Assembly (NCBI GenBank): GCA_023460795.1
Contig: JAEWPC010000090.1
Span: forward strand, 124,001-188,000
Reading direction: 5' to 3'
Source of the DNA: Bacillota bacterium
GTDB taxonomy: Bacteria; Bacillota; Bacilli; Paenibacillales; Paenibacillaceae
DNA: 64,000 nucleotides
The position numbers were made by a program, and so were the translations under genes. Shown here piece by piece: positions 50,458-58,836 of the stretch (position 1 is its first letter; the number at the start of each line of letters is the position of its first letter). The notes beneath the pieces are model-generated. The model did not search any database. It saw only the letters and a list, made by a program, of their open reading frames with translations, and was not told the origin of the DNA.

Positions 50458-50465
50458 TTAGTGGT
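50109..50465. repeat. 51-bp tandem repeat array C (7 copies)
   Basis: GCGTTGCCTC recurs at 50109, 50160, 50211, 50262, 50313, 50364 and 50415, each exactly 51 bp apart. Units are 80-98 percent alike. Copies 2 and 5 share a joint change (TACTGCGACGTAC-like in place of TTCTGCGCCGCAC). Each unit has a CGTTG/CAACG 5-bp stem with a CCTCA loop. The last copy merges into the ispA stop codon. Confidence 0.97.
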
Positions 50466-51369
50466 CGCGAGACAACAGAAAATCCGCGATCTGACGGAGA
50501 CGATCCGGCTTCGCCAAGCCGGCGCCGCCAAGCGCATCGTTCGCTTCTCTCGTCAGCGTAGACACGCGCTCGCGGCTCGCATCCAAGCCGATCAAATACG
50601 GATACGTGACTTTGTGTTGTCGCTCGTCGCTTTTGACCGGTTTGCCCAGCTTGGCCTCGTCACCGGTCAGGTCCAATATATCGTCTTGGATTTGGAACGC
50701 CAGACCGACGTTGCGCCCGAACAGCTCGAGCGCGGCAAGCTGCTTGTCGCTCGCTTCGGCCGCATGGCCGCCGGCTCTTAAGCTGAACGCGATCAGATCG
50801 CTCGTCTTGTGGAGATGGATAAACTCCAGCTGTTCCAGCGTCGTTACGCCTTGCTCGCCGAGCATATCCGCGACTTGGCCTCCTACCATCCCGGCGAGTC
50901 CCGCGAATCGGGACAGCTCCGCGACGACGGCAAGCGCCCGATCGGCAGGAACCCCAAGCTTAGCGGCTTCCGAAGCGACATGAAACGCATGCGTCAACAA
51001 CCCGTCACCGGCTAATATCGCCATCGCCTCGCCGTGCACTTTATGGTTCGTAAGCCGGCCGCGGCGATAATCGTCGTCGTCCATCGCGGGCAGATCGTCG
51101 TGGATGAGCGAATACGTATGGATCATCTCGACCGCCGCCGCGAACGGCATCGCTCTGGCCGAAGCCGCATCGTCTCCCGCCACCGATTCGGCGGCAGCCA
51201 GCACGAATATCGGGCGCAGCCGCTTGCCGCCCGCGAGCAGCGAATAGTCCATCGCTTCTTTAAGCTTCGAGGGAATTCCCCATTGCTGCGGATATACGGA
51301 CAATAATGCCTGTTCCACTTTATCTCGTTGCAAATGCAGGTAGGTATGCAAGCTATCTGATATCGTCAC
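50458..51369 (-). CDS. ispA: Polyprenyl (farnesyl) diphosphate synthase
   Basis: 303 residues from the GTG at 51369 (AGGGGAA upstream). The two aspartate-rich motifs are DDLPAMDDDDYRRG (about 90-103) and DDILDLTGD (about 229-237), with GGKRLRP at about 44-50. It joins isopentenyl diphosphate units to make C15 (possibly longer) allylic diphosphates. The residues before the first motif fit a farnesyl product, but product length cannot be fixed here. It is 17 bp after xseB and its stop codon lies at the edge of repeat array C. Confidence 0.93.
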   Translation of the reverse strand: MTISDSLHTYLHLQRDKVEQALLSVYPQQWGIPSKLKEAMDYSLLAGGKRLRPIFVLAAAESVAGDDAASARAMPFAAAVEMIHTYSLIHDDLPAMDDDDYRRGRLTNHKVHGEAMAILAGDGLLTHAFHVASEAAKLGVPADRALAVVAELSRFAGLAGMVGGQVADMLGEQGVTTLEQLEFIHLHKTSDLIAFSLRAGGHAAEASDKQLAALELFGRNVGLAFQIQDDILDLTGDEAKLGKPVKSDERQHKVTYPYLIGLDASRERVSTLTREANDALGGAGLAKPDRLRQIADFLLSRDH

Positions 51370-51386
51370 GCGAATTCCCCTATTCT

Positions 51387-51671
51387 CTAGCTGTCGCTTT
51401 GAGCCGGCACGAACGGCTTGCGCCCGAGACCGCCCTCGCCTTCGACAAGAATCTCGATCCGCCTTTCGACCTGCTCCAGTTTCTGTCCGCACAGGTTCGA
51501 TAAGCGCATGCCTTCCTGGAACAGTTCGATCGCCGTTTCGAGCGGCACGTCCCCGCTTTCCAGCTTGGACACGATCGACTCCAAAGATTCCATCGCCTGT
51601 TCGAAAGTGATGTTCGCTTGCTCTTCCGCCCGGGCAACGTTCAGCTCGTCTTTGTTAGCCATCCTGACCAT
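51387..51671 (-). CDS. xseB: Exodeoxyribonuclease VII small subunit
   Basis: 94 residues, the usual XseB length, as two predicted helices: ITFEQAMESLESIVSKLESGDVPLETAIELFQEGMRLS (about 21-58, quoted in parts: FEQAMESLESIVSKLESG and PLETAIELFQEGM), and KLEQVERRIEILVEG. The C-terminal tail is poorly conserved. Exonuclease VII degrades single-stranded DNA to oligonucleotides. Two ATGs (51671 and 51662) are possible; GAAGGAGAGG lies close to the first. The gene overlaps the xseA stop by 17 nt. Confidence 0.94.
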   Translation of the reverse strand: MVRMANKDELNVARAEEQANITFEQAMESLESIVSKLESGDVPLETAIELFQEGMRLSNLCGQKLEQVERRIEILVEGEGGLGRKPFVPAQSDS

Positions 51672-53016
51672 CCTCTCCTTCGATTCCCCATACTTGACAG
51701 CTTAGCTTCCCGTCCGTCAGCTTGACGCGAATCAAGTCGCCCGGTTGCACGTTATCGATCGAGCGGACGAGCGTTCGCTCCCGTTCGTCATAGACGAGGC
51801 TGTAACCGCGAGCCATAACCTTGAGCGGACTTAACGCATCCAGATGACGAACGAGGGAGCTCCAGCGATTCGCGTTCGTTCTCGCGAGCCCGTTCATGGC
51901 CAGCGTCAAGCTTCGCCGGTTCGTATCCAATCTCTGCCTAGCCAGCATCGCTTGCTGCTCGGGGCTCTTCGCCCTTAGCTTCGCGGTCAGCCTCGCCAGC
52001 TTGTCTGTCTGGCGGGCGAACTGCGCGTTCATTCTGTAGTCGAGCCTCTCCCTTAACCGATCGAGGCGTTCCGCTTGTACGAGCAAGCTTCGTTTGGGCT
52101 GCATGAACGTCGGCGATTGTCTCGCCCGGACCAGCCGCTCCCGCGAGCGATCCAAGGCATTGCGCAGCGAGCGTACGAGTTGCCCGTGCATATAAGCGAT
52201 CCGCTGTCTCAGCTCGGCCGCGTGCGGGACCGCCAGCTCCGCGGCAGCCGTAGGCGTCGGCGCGCGCAAGTCCGCGGCGAAATCCGCGATCGTGAAGTCC
52301 GTCTCGTGGCCGACAGCCGAGATTACCGGAATGCGAGAGCCTCGCACCGCTCTCGCGACCGCTTCTTCGTTGAACGCCCACAGCTCCTCCAGCGAGCCGC
52401 CGCCTCGCCCGACGATCAGCACGTCCGCCTCGCCCAGCGCGTTCATTGCCGCAATTGCCTTCACGATCGAAGGCGCCGCTTGCGTTCCTTGTACGGATAC
52501 GGGATATAGCAGCACGTTCACCGCAGGGTTCCGGCGCTGAATCGTAATGATAATGTCGCGTACGGCCGCTCCCGTTGGGGAAGTAATGACGCCGACGGTT
52601 CGAGGATAGCTTGGTATCGGCCGTTTGAACCTCTCCGAGAACAATCCTTCTGCCTCAAGTTTGCGTTTCAACTGTTCAAACGCCAAATACAGGCTGCCGA
52701 TTCCGTCAGGTTGCATCGCCGTCGCGTAAAATTGATACTGTCCATCGCGCTCATAAACGGAGATGCCTCCGCGAGCCAACACCTTCATTCCGTCCTTCGG
52801 TGCGAACGGAAGCCGTTGGTTGTAGGAGGCAAACATAATGCATTTCAGGCGACCGCCTTCGTCCTTAAGCGTAAAGTACATATGTCCGCTGGAGTGCCGC
52901 GTAAAGTTGGATATTTCGCCTTTCAGCCATATATCCTGAAGACTCGCGTCGCCCTCCAGCTTCATTTTGATCAGACGGTTAATGTCGCGAATGGTTATGA
53001 CTCTTGTCGGTTCCAT
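51655..53016 (-). CDS. xseA: Exodeoxyribonuclease VII large subunit
   Basis: 453 residues: an N-terminal OB fold (WLKGEISNFTRHSSGHMYFTLKD, about 28-50, quoted as WLKGEISNFTRHSSGHMYF), the catalytic domain (TSPTGAAVRDI at about 145, GRGGGSLEELWAFNEE at about 204 and ISAVGHETDFTIADFAADLRAPTPTAAAE at about 232, in parts) and a long coiled-coil that binds several XseB subunits (about 265-385). Short C-terminal domain with ARGYSLVYD. Overlaps xseB. Confidence 0.95.
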   Translation of the reverse strand: MEPTRVITIRDINRLIKMKLEGDASLQDIWLKGEISNFTRHSSGHMYFTLKDEGGRLKCIMFASYNQRLPFAPKDGMKVLARGGISVYERDGQYQFYATAMQPDGIGSLYLAFEQLKRKLEAEGLFSERFKRPIPSYPRTVGVITSPTGAAVRDIIITIQRRNPAVNVLLYPVSVQGTQAAPSIVKAIAAMNALGEADVLIVGRGGGSLEELWAFNEEAVARAVRGSRIPVISAVGHETDFTIADFAADLRAPTPTAAAELAVPHAAELRQRIAYMHGQLVRSLRNALDRSRERLVRARQSPTFMQPKRSLLVQAERLDRLRERLDYRMNAQFARQTDKLARLTAKLRAKSPEQQAMLARQRLDTNRRSLTLAMNGLARTNANRWSSLVRHLDALSPLKVMARGYSLVYDERERTLVRSIDNVQPGDLIRVKLTDGKLSCQVWGIEGEDGQDG

Positions 53017-53056
53017 CGGTACCGGCTCCCTTCCATGCGCGGCGCGCTAGGCTGGA

Positions 53057-53914
53057 CTACGCCAAACCGTTGGCACGCTTGGCGGATTTGAGCGTGTTCG
53101 CCATAAGCATCGTTATCGTCATCGGCCCGACTCCGCGCGGTACCGGCGTAATCCAACCGGCCGTATCCAGCACGTCGTCGAAGTCTACGTCGCCGCATAA
53201 CTTGCCGTCGGGAAGACGATTCATCCCGACGTCGATCACGACGGCGCCCGGCTTCACCCATTCTTTCTTGACCAGCTTGGCTACGCCAACGGCTACGACG
53301 AGGATATCGGCTTGTCTAGCCATCTCCGGCAAATTCGGCGTGCGCGAATGGCACATGGTGACCGTCGCGTTCTCGCGAAGGAGCAGCATCGATACCGGCT
53401 TGCCTACGATATTGCTGCGGCCGATTACGACGGCATGTTTGCCTGCCGGCGAATTGCCCGTCCGTTTGAGCAGCTCGATAACTCCCGACGGCGTGCAAGG
53501 AAGCAGCGCATCGTCTCCGATCATCAAATTGCCGACGCTGACCGGATGGAACCCGTCGACGTCCTTGTCTACGGAGATCGCGTCGATGACCGCTTTCTCT
53601 TGGATATGCTTAGGCAGCGGCAGCTGCACGAGAATGCCGTGAATATTGGCGCTGCGATTGTATTGGTCGATCAAGTCCAGAAGCGCTTGTTGCGAAGTTT
53701 CAGCGGGCAGCCGCACGACTTCGGAATAGTAACCGAGCTGTTCGCAAGCCTTCGCCTTGTTCTTCACGTACACTTGGGAGGCAGGATCCTCGCCTACGAG
53801 AATGACGATTAGTCCCGGCGTTACGCCTTGCTTCTTCAACTGCTCGACTTCTTGACGAAGCTCCACTCGAATTTCATCGGAAATATTTTTGCCATCAATG
53901 ATTTGAGCGCTCAT
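53057..53914 (-). CDS. folD: Methylenetetrahydrofolate dehydrogenase / cyclohydrolase
   Basis: 285 residues from the ATG at 53914 (AGGGGG upstream); a TTG two codons earlier is a less likely start. Substrate-site motifs YVKNKAKACEQLGY (catalytic Lys, about 52-65) and ILVQLPLPKHI (about 95-105), and the NAD(P) site VVIGRSNIVGKPVSMLLL (about 163-180). FolD interconverts 5,10-methylene-, methenyl- and 10-formyl-tetrahydrofolate. It follows nusB by two bases (TGAAGATG). Confidence 0.97.
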   Translation of the reverse strand: MSAQIIDGKNISDEIRVELRQEVEQLKKQGVTPGLIVILVGEDPASQVYVKNKAKACEQLGYYSEVVRLPAETSQQALLDLIDQYNRSANIHGILVQLPLPKHIQEKAVIDAISVDKDVDGFHPVSVGNLMIGDDALLPCTPSGVIELLKRTGNSPAGKHAVVIGRSNIVGKPVSMLLLRENATVTMCHSRTPNLPEMARQADILVVAVGVAKLVKKEWVKPGAVVIDVGMNRLPDGKLCGDVDFDDVLDTAGWITPVPRGVGPMTITMLMANTLKSAKRANGLA

Positions 53915-53916
53915 CT

Positions 53917-54369
53917 TCAATCTTCCCCCTGCTTGTTCTCTTCCTTCTCCCTCAGCATGCGGCCGAGAACGCCGTTCACGAATTTGCCGTTCTCCGCCAA
54001 GCCGAAATGCTTAGCCAGTTCGATCGCTTCGTTAATCGCGACTTTGGCTGGAACGTCGTCGCGATATTCCATCTCGTACGCCGCTAGGCGCAACACCTGA
54101 CGGTCCACGCGGGATAAGCGGTCGACTTGCCAACCGGTCAGATACACGGCAAGCTGACGATCGATGCCATCGCGATTGTCGGTTACCCCTTCCACAAGCT
54201 CGCGCGTATACGCGTCGATCTTGGCCAATTCGCCGACTTCCGCGCCGATTTCGTTCTCTTGGCGTGCCTCGTTCATAATGACGTTCACGGCCTCGTCGCC
54301 CGATACGCCGTTCATTTCCATCAGGTACAAGCTTTGTACCGCGATTTCCCTTGCCAGTCTGCGTTTCAT
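53917..54369 (-). CDS. nusB: Transcription antitermination factor NusB
   Basis: 150 residues from the ATG at 54369. The NusB fold opens with RRLAREIAVQSLYLMEMN (about 3-20) and closes with RLAAYEMEYRDDVPAKVAINEAIELAKHFG (about 103-132, in parts: LAAYEMEYRDDVP and INEAIELAKHFG). It binds boxA RNA with S10 (NusE) for rRNA antitermination. The GGGGG before the ATG is about 14 nt away, so the start is weak. It sits just upstream of folD. Confidence 0.95.
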   Translation of the reverse strand: MKRRLAREIAVQSLYLMEMNGVSGDEAVNVIMNEARQENEIGAEVGELAKIDAYTRELVEGVTDNRDGIDRQLAVYLTGWQVDRLSRVDRQVLRLAAYEMEYRDDVPAKVAINEAIELAKHFGLAENGKFVNGVLGRMLREKEENKQGED

Positions 54370-54502
54370 GAGTTCTACTGAATCCCCCGCTCTTAACTGT
54401 AACTGATGCCCGTAAAAGTAGTATGATGCCCTCACGAGCAGAAAAAACCTAAGGCGACGCAAAGCCGAAGCTTATCGTCGCCGTTCAAGCCATTTCGCAG
54501 CG

Positions 54503-54733
54503 TTATCGCGAACGCGGCCAACGATCCGTCAACCACTCCGTCAGTCGATCCCACGGCAGGATCGGCCCTTTGCCTTCGTCTCTCTGCTTGCCTACCCAAA
54601 AGCCGATTCCGACGATCAGCGCGCAGAAGAGCATGTCCCAAAATCCGGCGAATAAATAGATGATTCCGAATATTAGCCCTGCTGCGACTCCGGAGATTCG
54701 CCCGCCGTAATGTTCCCACGCGTATTTCCACAT
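54503..54733 (-). CDS. DUF2273 small membrane protein
   Basis: 76 residues, an N-terminal WKYAWEHYGGRISGVAAG followed by two closely spaced membrane helices (about 19-45). A charged tail follows (KQRDEGKGPILPWDRL). DUF2273 proteins are usually found between amaP and Asp23-type genes, and this gene is 12 bp after amaP. A likely role is in the membrane complex that anchors Asp23 proteins; this is inference from context. Confidence 0.87.
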   Translation of the reverse strand: MWKYAWEHYGGRISGVAAGLIFGIIYLFAGFWDMLFCALIVGIGFWVGKQRDEGKGPILPWDRLTEWLTDRWPRSR

Positions 54734-54744
54734 GGTGGCGCCTC

Positions 54745-55308
54745 CTATTCCACGCGGCTTTTGAAGGTCGTGGGTGCTTGCGTCAAGTTCGCGATGAATA
54801 CGGACACCTCGGCGACGGGAATCCCCGTCGTCTCTTCAATTTGCTGCGATACGGTTCGTTGCATTTCTTCCGACAGTGTAGGAATGGAGCTGTCGCCGTC
54901 CACGAAGGCGCGGATTTGGATTTCCAATCCGGACTCGGATATGCGTACTCGGGCTCTCAGGTCCTTGACGCCGCGCGAGCGCGATGCCGCTTTAAGCGCG
55001 AGATTCTCCACCGTCTCGACGGAAATCTTGATGTCGCCGTGCTCCGTGCGTTGGTTAATGGAAGGCGCCGCGCTTCCGCCGCGGCTAACGGACACGATGA
55101 AGAAACGTATGCTGACGAGCAACAAAGCGATCGCAACGCAAATGACCGTAACTTGAACGACTTGCGATTCGCCGGTCATATTATCGAGCCAATCGTGCAG
55201 GCCTTTCTCGTTCAATCCGCCGCTGGCGGCGATAATGGCGAAGACCGAGACGATTCCGATCGCGATGCTATACAAGAAAAGCAGCAGCCTGTCCAACAAT
55301 TTAATCAA
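54745..55308 (-). CDS. amaP: Alkaline shock response membrane anchor protein AmaP
   Basis: 187 residues. Two membrane helices (about 8-30 and 50-72) are followed by a cytosolic domain (about 85-187) resembling half of an Asp23/Gls24 domain (SRSRGVKDLRARVRIS and QIEETTGIPVAEVSVFIANL). In Staphylococcus AmaP anchors Asp23 to the membrane. It precedes the DUF2273 gene and follows yqhY after a hairpin-containing gap. GGAGGA precedes the start. Confidence 0.88.
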   Translation of the reverse strand: MIKLLDRLLLFLYSIAIGIVSVFAIIAASGGLNEKGLHDWLDNMTGESQVVQVTVICVAIALLLVSIRFFIVSVSRGGSAAPSINQRTEHGDIKISVETVENLALKAASRSRGVKDLRARVRISESGLEIQIRAFVDGDSSIPTLSEEMQRTVSQQIEETTGIPVAEVSVFIANLTQAPTTFKSRVE

Positions 55309-55369
55309 CGGTAGCGTCCTCCCTATTCTCCATAGGCTGTAGGTATCGGAAAAAAGCTGAATGATAGCG

Positions 55370-55417
55370 AAAAGGCCTCTAGCGAGAATCCCTGCAGGAT
55401 TTACTCGTCAGAGGGCC
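55370..55417 (-). terminator. Long hairpin, probable terminator between yqhY and amaP
   Basis: Minus-strand GGCCCTCT...CGAG..AATCC pairs with GGATT.CTCG..AGAGGCC and is followed by TTTTCGC. The stem is long with two small internal loops. It would separate accB-accC-yqhY from amaP-nusB-folD, or act as an attenuator. Confidence 0.6.
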
Positions 55418-55473
55418 GTCATCCGCATACCGGAAAGGCTCCGTCCGGCGCTTCACGCAGCGCCGTGACGGGT

Positions 55474-55881
55474 TTATCTGACACGGGCGTGCAAGTCTTC
55501 TTCGCCAGGCTTATCGCCTTGTTTGAAATGCACGTCGTGTACGTGTACGTTGACTTCTACGACTGACAATCCGGTCATCGTCTCGATCGAGTGTTTCACG
55601 TTGCGTTGAATTTCCGTCGAGATATCCGGAATTCTCTTGCCGAATTGGACGATGATCGACACGTCGATCGCCGCTTCGCGCTGGCCGACTTCCACCTTTA
55701 CGCCTTTGGACAGGTTCTTGCGTCCGAGCAGTTCGGCGATTCCCGAAGAAAGACCGCCGCTCATGCCCGCCACGCCATCGACTTCGACCGTTGCGAGGCC
55801 GGCAATGACCTCGATCACTTCAGGAGCGATCTCGATCGTTCCAAGATCCGTGCGTTCATATTCCGGTGCTATCGTCTCCAT
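55474..55881 (-). CDS. yqhY: Asp23/Gls24-family protein YqhY
   Basis: 135 residues from the ATG at 55881 (GGAGGTGG with 8-nt spacing) rather than 55917. Asp23 domain: YERTDLGTIEIAPEVIEVIAG (about 8-28, in parts: YERTDLGTIEIAPEV), VKVEVGQREAAIDVSIIVQFG and SIETMTGLSVVEVNVHVHDV. In B. subtilis YqhY is linked to acetyl-CoA carboxylase control; lack of it leads to suppressor mutations in acc genes. Here it directly follows accC, in agreement with that link. Confidence 0.9.
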   Translation of the reverse strand: METIAPEYERTDLGTIEIAPEVIEVIAGLATVEVDGVAGMSGGLSSGIAELLGRKNLSKGVKVEVGQREAAIDVSIIVQFGKRIPDISTEIQRNVKHSIETMTGLSVVEVNVHVHDVHFKQGDKPGEEDLHARVR

Positions 55882-56008
55882 GCTTGGTTCCACCTCCATG
55901 TGCCCGGCCAATGCCAAGCTTTCAGCATTTCAGATGTCCGAGCATTCGCCTTCACTACTAATAAATATAGCATCCGCGGATAATTATGACAAACGCTTGG
56001 CCCGTTCC

Positions 56009-57391
56009 TTAAATTTGAACCTGCTCCCGGGAAGGCTCGGGATCGCCGTTCACGTCATGCTCCTCGAGGAACTTGATGTCGAACGTTCCCCGATTGAAAA
56101 TCGGGTGGTTCAGCAGCTTCATATGGAACGGAATCGTCGTCTTCACGCCTTCGATAATGAATTCGCTCAGCGCTCTGCGCATTCTCGCGATCGCTTCGTC
56201 GCGGGTCGGCGCCCATACGATCAGCTTGGCGATCATCGAGTCGTAATGAGGCGAAATCATGTATTGCGAATAAGCGCCGCTGTCAACCCGCACGCCCGGT
56301 CCGCCCGGTGGCAAATAGAAGCCGATCCGGCCCGGCGAAGGCATGAAGTTGCGCTCGGAATCTTCCGCGTTAATACGGCATTCGATGGACCAGCCGTCGA
56401 ATTTCACTTGCTCCTGCGTGAACGACAGCGGAGCGCCTTCGGCGACGGAAATCATCTCTTTGATCAGATCAATGCCCGTGATCATCTCCGTAACGGGATG
56501 TTCGACTTGAATACGGGTATTCATCTCCATGAAATAAAATTGGCCATCCGGACCGAGAAGATACTCGATCGTTCCCGCGCCGGAGTAATTAACGGCTTTC
56601 GCCGCGCGCACGGACGCTTGACCCATACGCTCGCGCAGAGCGGGCGTCATGACTGGGCATGGCGCTTCTTCCACGAGCTTCTGGCGGCGGCGTTGCACAG
56701 AGCAGTCCCGTTCGCCGAGGTACACGACGTTGCCGTGCTTGTCGGCGATAATCTGAATCTCAACGTGCTTCATGCCCGTTAGATACTTCTCCAAGTAAAC
56801 GCCCGCGTTGCCGAACGCTTTCTGGGCTTCCTGCTGCGCGGTCGAAATCTCGCGAATGAGCATTTCCTCGTTCTCCGCGAGACGGATGCCTCTACCCCCG
56901 CCGCCGGCCGTCGCCTTGATGATGACCGGATAACCGATCTCGCGAGCGACGCGAATCGCGTCGTCCAAATCCTCGATCAAGCCGTCGGAGCCGGGAATGA
57001 CGGGCACGTCGGCTTCCTTCATCGTCTGCTTGGCGACGGATTTGTCGCCCATGCGGCTGATCGCCTCCGAGGAAGGACCGATGAAGGAGATGTTGCAAGT
57101 CTCGCAGATGTCCGCGAAGTCCGCGTTCTCGGACAAAAACCCGTAACCGGGATGAATGGCGTCGCAATCCGTTAACGTAGCGACGCTCATAATGTTCGTA
57201 AGGTTGAGATAGCTGTCTTTGGATGCCGTCGGCCCGATGCAATACGCTTCGTCGGCCAGACGCACGTGCAAAGATTCGCGGTCGGCTTCGGAGTAGACGG
57301 CCACGGCCGTAATTCCGAGCTCTCGGCAGGCGCGGATGATGCGAACCGCGATTTCACCGCGATTGGCGACCAGTATCTTCTGAAATTTCAA
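56009..57391 (-). CDS. accC: Acetyl-CoA carboxylase biotin carboxylase subunit
   Basis: 460 residues with the ATP-grasp layout: KILVANRGEIAVRIIRACRE at the N-terminus, the glycine-rich loop ATAGGGGRGIRLAE (about 161-174), the active-site EKYLTGMKHVEIQI (about 201-214), and EMNTRIQVEHPVTEMITG (about 288-305). It carboxylates biotin on AccB with bicarbonate and ATP, the first half of malonyl-CoA synthesis. It follows accB by 19 bp. Confidence 0.97.
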   Translation of the reverse strand: MKFQKILVANRGEIAVRIIRACRELGITAVAVYSEADRESLHVRLADEAYCIGPTASKDSYLNLTNIMSVATLTDCDAIHPGYGFLSENADFADICETCNISFIGPSSEAISRMGDKSVAKQTMKEADVPVIPGSDGLIEDLDDAIRVAREIGYPVIIKATAGGGGRGIRLAENEEMLIREISTAQQEAQKAFGNAGVYLEKYLTGMKHVEIQIIADKHGNVVYLGERDCSVQRRRQKLVEEAPCPVMTPALRERMGQASVRAAKAVNYSGAGTIEYLLGPDGQFYFMEMNTRIQVEHPVTEMITGIDLIKEMISVAEGAPLSFTQEQVKFDGWSIECRINAEDSERNFMPSPGRIGFYLPPGGPGVRVDSGAYSQYMISPHYDSMIAKLIVWAPTRDEAIARMRRALSEFIIEGVKTTIPFHMKLLNHPIFNRGTFDIKFLEEHDVNGDPEPSREQVQI

Positions 57392-57410
57392 GTTGAAATC
57401 CTCCTTCGGA

Positions 57411-57899
57411 TTATTCCGGCTTCACGAGGAACAGCGGTTGGCCGAATTCGACGAGTTGACCGTTCTCAACGAGAATTTCCACGATCTCGCCTTTGACTTC
57501 TGCTTCCAAAGGATTCATGAGCTTCATCGCTTCCAGGATGCACACGACCGTCTTGTCGTTCACTTTGTCTCCGACGTTGACGAATACGGCCGCATCCGGC
57601 GACGGCGCGCGATAGAACGTGCCGACCATCGGAGATACGATTTTGTGCAGATTCGACTGATCCGCAGCAGGTTTGGCTTCCGCGGCGGCAGGCGCAGGTG
57701 CGGCAGAAACCGCGGCGGGCGCTTGAACGGGCGCAGGCACGTATGTATGGGAAAGAGGTGCGGTTTGCACGTTAACGACTTCCGTGCGGCCGGGCTTGCG
57801 GATCGCGATGCGCGCTCCTTCGTTCTCGATTTCCAGTTCTTGTACAGAGGTTTGATCTACTAGTTTAATTAATTCTTTGATCTCGCTAAGCTTAAACAT
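57411..57899 (-). CDS. accB: Biotin carboxyl carrier protein of acetyl-CoA carboxylase
   Basis: 162 residues from the ATG at 57899 (AAGGAGTG upstream). A helical N-terminus (KLSEIKELIKLVDQTSV), an Ala/Pro-rich linker (about 60-85), and a biotinyl domain ending VCILEAMKLMNPLEAEVKG (biotinylated Lys in EAMKLM, about 128). A TATAAT with TTTCCA 16 bp upstream lies about 75 bp before the start, and a probable spoIIIA terminator precedes it, so it begins a transcript with accC and probably yqhY. Confidence 0.96.
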   Translation of the reverse strand: MFKLSEIKELIKLVDQTSVQELEIENEGARIAIRKPGRTEVVNVQTAPLSHTYVPAPVQAPAAVSAAPAPAAAEAKPAADQSNLHKIVSPMVGTFYRAPSPDAAVFVNVGDKVNDKTVVCILEAMKLMNPLEAEVKGEIVEILVENGQLVEFGQPLFLVKPE

Positions 57900-58029
57900 G
57901 TCGGTCACTCCTTGAAATCGGGATATCCCGTATAAAGAAAGCTCGTACGTTGCCATAACGGACTTATTATATCATAAACGAATAAAATGGAAAGTGCCAT
58001 CCGCCTTGCGCAAGGGGCTTGGAAGCGCA

Positions 58030-58066
58030 AAGGGATGCTCCAGCCGTCTCCGGCGGAGCATCCCTT
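58030..58066 (-). terminator. Probable terminator after spoIIIAH
   Basis: A perfect 12-bp stem AAGGGATGCTCC / GGAGCATCCCTT around a 13-nt loop that has a further CCGGAG-type pairing; it is followed only by TTTGCG on the minus strand. It lies 30 bp after the spoIIIAH stop. Confidence 0.6.
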
Positions 58067-58096
58067 GATCCGTTCGTACCTTGCGGCCGAACAAGA

Positions 58097-58759
58097 TTAT
58101 TGCTGAACCACCTGCACGCTGACGTGGTCCGGAGATACGTTCAGTTCTTTGGTCGCGAGTTCGACGATGTTGACCGCTTGCTTCTTCTCCAGCTTATCGC
58201 TGAGGACGATGACCTTGTAGTTGTTCAGATCGACTTCTTCGACGACCGCGTTCTCGAACTCGAGCAACAGTTTTTCCTCAAGGCCCGTAATGCGGTAGTC
58301 CGTATCTTCGAGCCGTCTAAGCTGTTCGGACGCCTGCTGGGCTTCCTCCGGCGAACGGTTCTTCGTATCGGCCATGATCGCGGACAGATCGTCGGCTTCC
58401 TTGTCTACTTTCTCGCGACGTTGCAGCTGGATCGAATCGAGCAACTCCGCGCCGGTCAGGTTGTTGTATTCCTTGAGCACGGCTTGATCTTCTTCAGGCA
58501 AGCCGGACGAAGCATCGTCCGACGGAGCGGCGTCGTTGCCCTTGCTCGTGGCGCTTATTTCGCCCGTGAGCGTATCCACTTCGGTAATCTCGAACCCATC
58601 CCCGGATGCCTTAGTCGCGTCGGTCAAATTCGTCTGCTCGGTAATTCCGCTGGCGTTGTCGGTCGGGGTCACATCCTCCGTGAACAAATAGTACGCGGAC
58701 AGGATCACCATCAGGCTCAGCATCGAGACCAGCCAAATCGTTTGACGTTTGTTGTTCAT
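58097..58759 (-). CDS. spoIIIAH: Stage III sporulation protein AH
   Basis: 220 residues: one N-terminal membrane helix (IWLVSMLSLMVILSAYYLF, about 8-26), an acidic spacer (about 30-95) and a C-terminal YscJ/FliF-like ring domain (about 100-218). In the mother-cell outer membrane AH binds SpoIIQ from the forespore and forms the feeding-tube channel. Last gene of the spoIIIA operon, 77 bp after spoIIIAG. Confidence 0.93.
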   Translation of the reverse strand: MNNKRQTIWLVSMLSLMVILSAYYLFTEDVTPTDNASGITEQTNLTDATKASGDGFEITEVDTLTGEISATSKGNDAAPSDDASSGLPEEDQAVLKEYNNLTGAELLDSIQLQRREKVDKEADDLSAIMADTKNRSPEEAQQASEQLRRLEDTDYRITGLEEKLLLEFENAVVEEVDLNNYKVIVLSDKLEKKQAVNIVELATKELNVSPDHVSVQVVQQ

Positions 58760-58836
58760 TGCTCCATTCCTCCCAATAATTAGGTTGATCTTGCACGATT
58801 AACGTTCGTCTTGCGGGCTTACGCGACTGCTCCTGT

